From contig CAZCPY010000035.1 of the NCBI GenBank assembly GCA_964499865.1, positions 1-26,494 on the forward strand: 26,494 nt of DNA. Reading direction: 5' to 3'. Position 1 is the stretch's first letter. Each line of letters opens with the position of its first letter. Shown here one piece after another: positions 21,149 to 26,494 of this stretch. The stretch is from JANOGU01 sp964499865 (GTDB lineage: Bacteria > Pseudomonadota > Alphaproteobacteria > Rhodobacterales > Rhodobacteraceae). Below the pieces are notes generated by a model. It did not search any database, was not told where the DNA came from, and worked only from the letters and a program-made list of their open reading frames with translations. A program made the position numbers and the translations under genes.

Positions 21149-21562
21149 TCAATCGAACAGATCGCCCAGCCAGGAGCGCCGCCGCCGACCATGGCCGCCG
21201 CCATAGCCACCGTAGCCGCCGCCGTGCCCGCCACCGTGCCCGCCACCGTAGCCGCCGCCGTGCCCGCCGTGGTGGCCGCCGTAAGGCAGGTTCCTTCGGT
21301 CGTAGTCAGAAGCGGCGTAGCCGCCGTCGCGGTCGGACGATGGTCTGGTCGATGCATCGGGACCGGCGGGCTGGCGCAGCGACATTTCGATGATCTTGTC
21401 CAGTTCGCCCCGGTCAAGCCAGACGCCGCGACATTTGGGGCAATAGTCGATTTCGACGCCCGCGCGGTCGGCCATCACCAGATCGACCCGGCACACCGGA
21501 CACAGAAGGCCCGCCGCAGGCTGGGCTTCGGGGGACTGCAGGGAAACGGGGGGGACGGACAT
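21149..21562 (-). CDS. TFIIB-type zinc-ribbon protein with Gly/His-rich tail
   Basis: A 137-residue protein. Residues 20-60 form a zinc ribbon of the zf-TFIIB family (LCPVC ... YCPKCRGVWLDRGELDKI). The tail from about 93 to 127 is a low-complexity run of Gly, His and Tyr (GGHGGGYGGGHGGG-type repeats), followed by a basic RRRRSW and an acidic end. The His-rich tail could bind nickel, zinc or copper. No signal peptide, so cytosolic. It lies between mntR (convergent) and the zinc ATPase gene on the same strand, so it may be transcribed as the end of the zinc unit. Function is not known. Confidence 0.85.
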   Translation of the reverse strand: MSVPPVSLQSPEAQPAAGLLCPVCRVDLVMADRAGVEIDYCPKCRGVWLDRGELDKIIEMSLRQPAGPDASTRPSSDRDGGYAASDYDRRNLPYGGHHGGHGGGYGGGHGGGHGGGYGGYGGGHGRRRRSWLGDLFD

Positions 21563-21613
21563 CTTTGTGACCTCATGTCGCTTGCAAGCGTTTTGGCGCG
21601 CCGGGGAATCGGG

Positions 21614-23923
<2,310 letters not shown>

Positions 23924-23951
23924 CGTCTGTCCTTTCATGACCCTCGGCCGC

Positions 23952-24860
23952 TCAGGCCTCGGGCGGGATCGCGCCGGGGGGGTTCACCTCCACCGTCGCG
24001 TGGGAGATGCCGTGTCTTTCGGTCAGCCGCGCCGCCACAAGGCGCGGCAGGGCCAGGGGGTCCGCGCCCGGCGCGGGGGTCACGTGCAGCGTCGCCACGC
24101 TGCGGTTGTCGGTCAGCGTCCAGGCATGGAAATGCGCGACCTCGGCCACGCCGGGCAGCGTGGCGATGTCGTCCATCACCGCCTTGGGGTTCAGCCCCGT
24201 CGGCGTCGCCTGCAACAGCACGAAGACCGAGTCTGCCACCAGCGACCAGGCCGAGCGCACCACCAGCACCGCGACCAGCACCGACAGCGCCGGGTCCAGC
24301 ACCGTCCAGCCGGTCAGCATGATGCCGATCGCCGCGCCGATCGCGCCAAGCGAGCCCAGCATGTCGCCGATGACATGCAGAAGCGCGCCGCGCAGGTTGG
24401 TGTCGCCCCGGTTTCCCGCGCGCAGGATCAGGACGCCCGCGATGTTGACCGTCAGGCCGACCAGGGCCACGATCAGCATCGGCCCGGCCAGCACCTCGAC
24501 CGGGTTGCGGAACCGCTTGATCGCCTCGACGGTGATCCAGGCGACCAGGATCAGCAGCGAGGCGCCGTTGGCCAGCGCCGCCAGCACGCGGACCCGGTGA
24601 TAGCCGTAACTGACCTCGGCCGTCGCCGCCTTGCGTGCCACCCGGTAGGCGATCAGCGCCAGCAACAGCGCCGCCGCGTCCGACACCATGTGCCCGGAGT
24701 CGGCGATGAGCGCGAGCGAGCCGGACAGCCAGCCGCCCACCGCCTGCACGACGGCATAGCCCGCCGTCATGACGAAGACGAGCCGCATCCGCGCCTCGTT
24801 CCCCGCCGTCACCTCGGCGGAATGGTCATGTCCGGTTTCGTCGTGGTCTGCCGCTGTCAT
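23952..24860 (-). CDS. Cation diffusion facilitator, Zn/Cd/Co exporter (CzcD/ZitB type)
   Basis: A 302-residue membrane antiporter with six helices. The N-terminus is His-rich (HDETGHDHSAE). Helix 2 has the metal site HxxxD (ADSGHMVSD), helix 5 has HVIGDMLGS, both standard for zinc-type CDF proteins, and a C-terminal cytosolic domain (about 208-302) follows with HFHAWTLT. It exports cytosolic Zn(II)/Cd(II) in exchange for protons. It is first in the minus operon, with the Zn/Cd ATPase behind it and the MerR-type regulator divergent. Confidence 0.93.
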   Translation of the reverse strand: MTAADHDETGHDHSAEVTAGNEARMRLVFVMTAGYAVVQAVGGWLSGSLALIADSGHMVSDAAALLLALIAYRVARKAATAEVSYGYHRVRVLAALANGASLLILVAWITVEAIKRFRNPVEVLAGPMLIVALVGLTVNIAGVLILRAGNRGDTNLRGALLHVIGDMLGSLGAIGAAIGIMLTGWTVLDPALSVLVAVLVVRSAWSLVADSVFVLLQATPTGLNPKAVMDDIATLPGVAEVAHFHAWTLTDNRSVATLHVTPAPGADPLALPRLVAARLTERHGISHATVEVNPPGAIPPEA

Positions 24861-24896
24861 CCGCGTTCCGGGGTTGCCCGAATCTGTCGGTGAGCC

Positions 24897-24927
24897 TACC
24901 TAATTGCTCTAGCAACTATAGCTTCAA
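24897..24927 (-). promoter_or_regulatory. MerR (ZntR/CadR)-type promoter of the zinc export operon
   Basis: Minus strand: TTGAAG (24922-24927), a 19-bp spacer and TAGGTA (24897-24902). The spacer includes CTATAG...CTAGAG, typical of CadR/PbrR-like operators. It lies 36 bases before the CDF start and 11 bases before the divergent regulator, so the bound regulator could also control itself. Confidence 0.75.
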
Positions 24928-24937
24928 GGGAAATCTC

Positions 24938-25372
24938 ATGCTCTCCATCGGCAGGCTGGGACAGGCGGCCGGGGTCAAGGTGCCGACGATCCGTTACTAC
25001 GAGCAGATCGGCCTTCTGCCCGAGGCCGACCGCAGCGCGGGCAACCAGCGGCTCTATGGCCGCGCAACGCTCGACCGGCTCGCCTTCATCCGCCATGCGC
25101 GCGAGCTTGGCTTCTCGCTCGAGGCGATCCGCGATCTGCTCAGCCTGTCGGACAGGCCCGATCAATCCTGCGCTGCCGCCGATGCCATCGCCCGGGCACA
25201 GCTGACGGCGGTGCAGGCCCGCATCGCGCGGCTGAAGGCACTGGAAGCCGAGCTCCATCGCATGATCGACCAGTGCGCCCATGGCGCGATCAGGGACTGC
25301 CGGGTGATCGAGACGCTGGGGGACCATGCCCTGTGTTCGACGGAACACAAGCGAGAGCTTGATCCGGTCTGA
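24938..25372 (+). CDS. MerR-family Zn/Cd/Pb-responsive regulator (ZntR/CadR-like)
   Basis: A 144-residue activator. The MerR helix-turn-helix (residues 2-70: IGRLGQAAGVKVPTIRYYEQIGLL) leads into a long dimerisation helix. Ligand residues Cys78, Cys113, His115, Cys121 and the late Cys133 match the layout of ZntR/CadR/PbrR, where Cys78 equals the conserved Cys of the divalent-metal sensors (CueR-type sensors have Ser there). It should therefore sense zinc, cadmium or lead, and not copper. ATG 24938 has AAGGGA 7 bases upstream; an ATG at 24890 lies in the operator. It is divergent from the CDF/ATPase operon. Bases 25373-25519 after it show no supported gene. Confidence 0.92.
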   Translation: MLSIGRLGQAAGVKVPTIRYYEQIGLLPEADRSAGNQRLYGRATLDRLAFIRHARELGFSLEAIRDLLSLSDRPDQSCAAADAIARAQLTAVQARIARLKALEAELHRMIDQCAHGAIRDCRVIETLGDHALCSTEHKRELDPV

Positions 25373-25519
25373 GCATCGTGACCCGGCGCATCCCACGACA
25401 ACGATCTTTCGCCGCATCCGCGGCTGCGCTCCGGCGCACGGTCTCGGCGCAACCTCTGTCCGGGCCGGTGCGGATGACCATCAGGCCGACCTGATCCGGA
25501 ACGACCGGAAGGCCGCGCC

Positions 25520-26324
25520 ATGAGTGGGGCGGGACGGCTGGTGGTGACCGCGCCCGTCGCCGGGGCGGCCACCTGGGGCGCGGGGGTTGGCCGCAGGACA
25601 GCGCGGCGTGACGGTATCGGGGCGGCGCGAGGCGGCGGCCCCACAGGCGGCGATGCCGACCGGGCGCGGCGGCGGCGGCCACGCCGGTGGCACAGCCAGG
25701 GGGACCGTTGATCTGCTGGCGGCATCCCGACGCGTTGCCGGACTGGTCGGCGACCGAGAAACAGACGGCAGACGGGCGGGCCTTTCTGCCGCTGCAGGCA
25801 GGCGTGGATGCCGCGCTCGATCCGAAACCAGCCTCTGCCTTGGCCGAAACGGGCGACGGGACGGGCCTCTGCTGCCGCGCCGCGATGGGACTGACCGCTT
25901 CCTCTCCGGTCTCGAAAAGGGATTCCATGGAGTTGGACTACCTCCCGGTCCATGAGGGCGAGGACAGCGACGACGGCACGGCCACGGCAGTGCAGGCCCC
26001 GCCGGCGGAAACCCTGCGCGCGGCGGAACTGTGAAGCTGGAAGAGCGCCGGGTCAGCGTGATCGCGCTTCGCGCCGATGCCTTCGTCGAGACGGTGGCCG
26101 ACGTGACCACCGGCGACACCATGTCGGCCGGGGCGCCCATGGTGACGCCACATGCGCCCACGGTAGCGTCGGACGTTGCGCCGTTCATCTCGGACGTGCG
26201 TGCCGAAGGTCCGCGAAGGGATGGCGCGCGGCCAAGACTCGAGAACCTCGGCGCGCCGGTCGTGCAGGTCCCGGACGGCGCCGTCATCGACACCGGCGAC
26301 AGGCAGGCATCTCAAGCCCCCTGA
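25520..26324 (+). pseudogene. cusB: Frameshifted remnant of a CusB-like copper/silver efflux adaptor
   Basis: The start at 25520 has a GGAAGG ribosome site and reads as a CusB-like N-terminal segment (MSGAGRLVVTAPVAGAATW), then AAGQRGVTV in a second frame near 25587, then in a third frame from about 25700 the tandem heavy-metal motifs of CusB: WRHPDALPDWSATEKQTADGR and SPVSKRDSMELDYLPVHEGEDSDDG. That frame stops at 26034. A further frame resumes at 26031 with KLEERRVSVIALRADAFVETV and FISDVRAEGP...RLENLGAP, typical of the adaptor body. At least three frame changes and internal loss are seen; the C-terminal part and CusA are absent. It is inactive; the export system it once belonged to is not in the window. 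Confidence 0.82.
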
Positions 26325-26494
26325 TGGAAGACAAAGGACCGCATCGACACCGACCCGAGGTCGATCGCATCGGTCATGAAGGTCAGCCGGTCCTTGGCGT
26401 CCGACGCCCCGGCGATGGTCAGCGCGGGCATGTAATGGTTGTCAAACAGCATCGAAACGGGACGCCCGATCGGCGTCCAAAGGGGACCCCGGTA
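26312..26494 (-). CDS. DODA-type extradiol dioxygenase, C-terminal part (runs off the right edge)
   Basis: The last 60 residues of a gene entering from the right. The segment has HYMPALTIAGASD and a closing DAIDLGSVSMRSFVF, which parallels the end of E. coli YgiD (EHYLPLLYILGAWD ... EGIEMGSLSM), a class III extradiol ring-opening enzyme (4,5-DOPA dioxygenase). The His in HYMP is the known conserved position for this family. It overlaps the end of the cusB remnant by 13 bases and is unrelated to metals, so it probably marks the chromosomal flank of the island. Confidence 0.7.
   Translation of the reverse strand, partial: YRGPLWTPIGRPVSMLFDNHYMPALTIAGASDAKDRLTFMTDAIDLGSVSMRSFVFHQGA

Noticed and set aside
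21190..21285. Short repeated GCCGCC/CCGTGCC units that could look like a CRISPR or direct-repeat array
   Set aside because: They are codon-periodic and encode the Gly/His tail of the zinc-ribbon protein; no spacers.
25373..25519. Possible remnant of an outer-membrane CusC gene ahead of cusB
   Set aside because: No stretch with convincing similarity could be read in any frame.

Overview
The window is GC-rich DNA that most resembles an alphaproteobacterium of the Rhodobacterales (Paracoccus/Rhodobacter type). The evidence is codon use, Tat-type signal peptides, the mntH-mntR pair and protein styles; the genus is not certain. It is a dense metal-handling island dominated by copper, with zinc/cadmium and manganese genes at the right. 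No transposase, integrase, tRNA or CRISPR array was seen. Both edges cut through genes: copA on the left and a DODA-type dioxygenase on the right.

Layout. 1-3220: partial copper ATPase copA (minus), diverging through paired MerR/CueR-type promoters from a copZ-like chaperone and a DUF305 protein; then a decayed second copper-ATPase fragment and a DUF302 protein. 3229-4759 (minus): a small secreted Cys/Pro-rich protein, an L,D-transpeptidase and a DUF457-like membrane protein. 4888-12687 (plus): a CueR-type promoter, then eleven closely packed, mostly overlapping reading frames. These are a second L,D-transpeptidase, a second small Cys/Pro-rich protein, two cytochrome-like genes that lost their heme histidines, a YtkA/FixH-like protein, a CPxC membrane protein, a ferric-reductase-like protein, a complete penicillin-binding protein 2, a normal cytochrome c, a DsbA-like oxidoreductase and a periplasmic-binding-like protein. 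12724-15411 (minus): membrane-anchored LuxR-type regulator, cytochrome b561, PepSY protein, DUF411 copper protein and a lipoprotein. 15508-18124 (plus): tiny ORF, third Cys/Pro-rich small protein, Met-rich multicopper oxidase, TlpA-like thioredoxin. 18236-19094 (minus): SCO1/SenC and a broken PCu(A)C chaperone behind a MerR-type promoter. 19227-21562: mntH and mntR diverging around a perfect 14-bp palindrome, then a zinc-ribbon protein. 21614-25372: Zn/Cd ATPase plus CDF exporter diverging from a ZntR/CadR-like MerR regulator. 25520-26324: frameshifted cusB remnant.

How it may work together. CopA exports cytosolic Cu(I), CopZ carries it, and the multicopper oxidase, DUF305, DUF411 and SCO proteins oxidise, bind or deliver it in the periplasm. 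The most unusual unit is 4888-12687. A copper-type promoter appears to drive a cysteine L,D-transpeptidase together with PBP2 and redox proteins, which suggests copper-responsive adjustment of peptidoglycan cross-linking; L,D-transpeptidases are known to be inhibited by copper. Three small secreted proteins with paired cysteines and a terminal PPP motif sit beside or ahead of the copper units and resemble the CruR/DUF2946 type of copper-sensing upstream ORF. Five divergent or single promoters share an exact 19-bp spacer typical of MerR-family control. At least three genes (copA', PCu(A)C', cusB') are clearly broken and two cytochromes lack heme motifs, so the island is partly degrading while its core stays intact.
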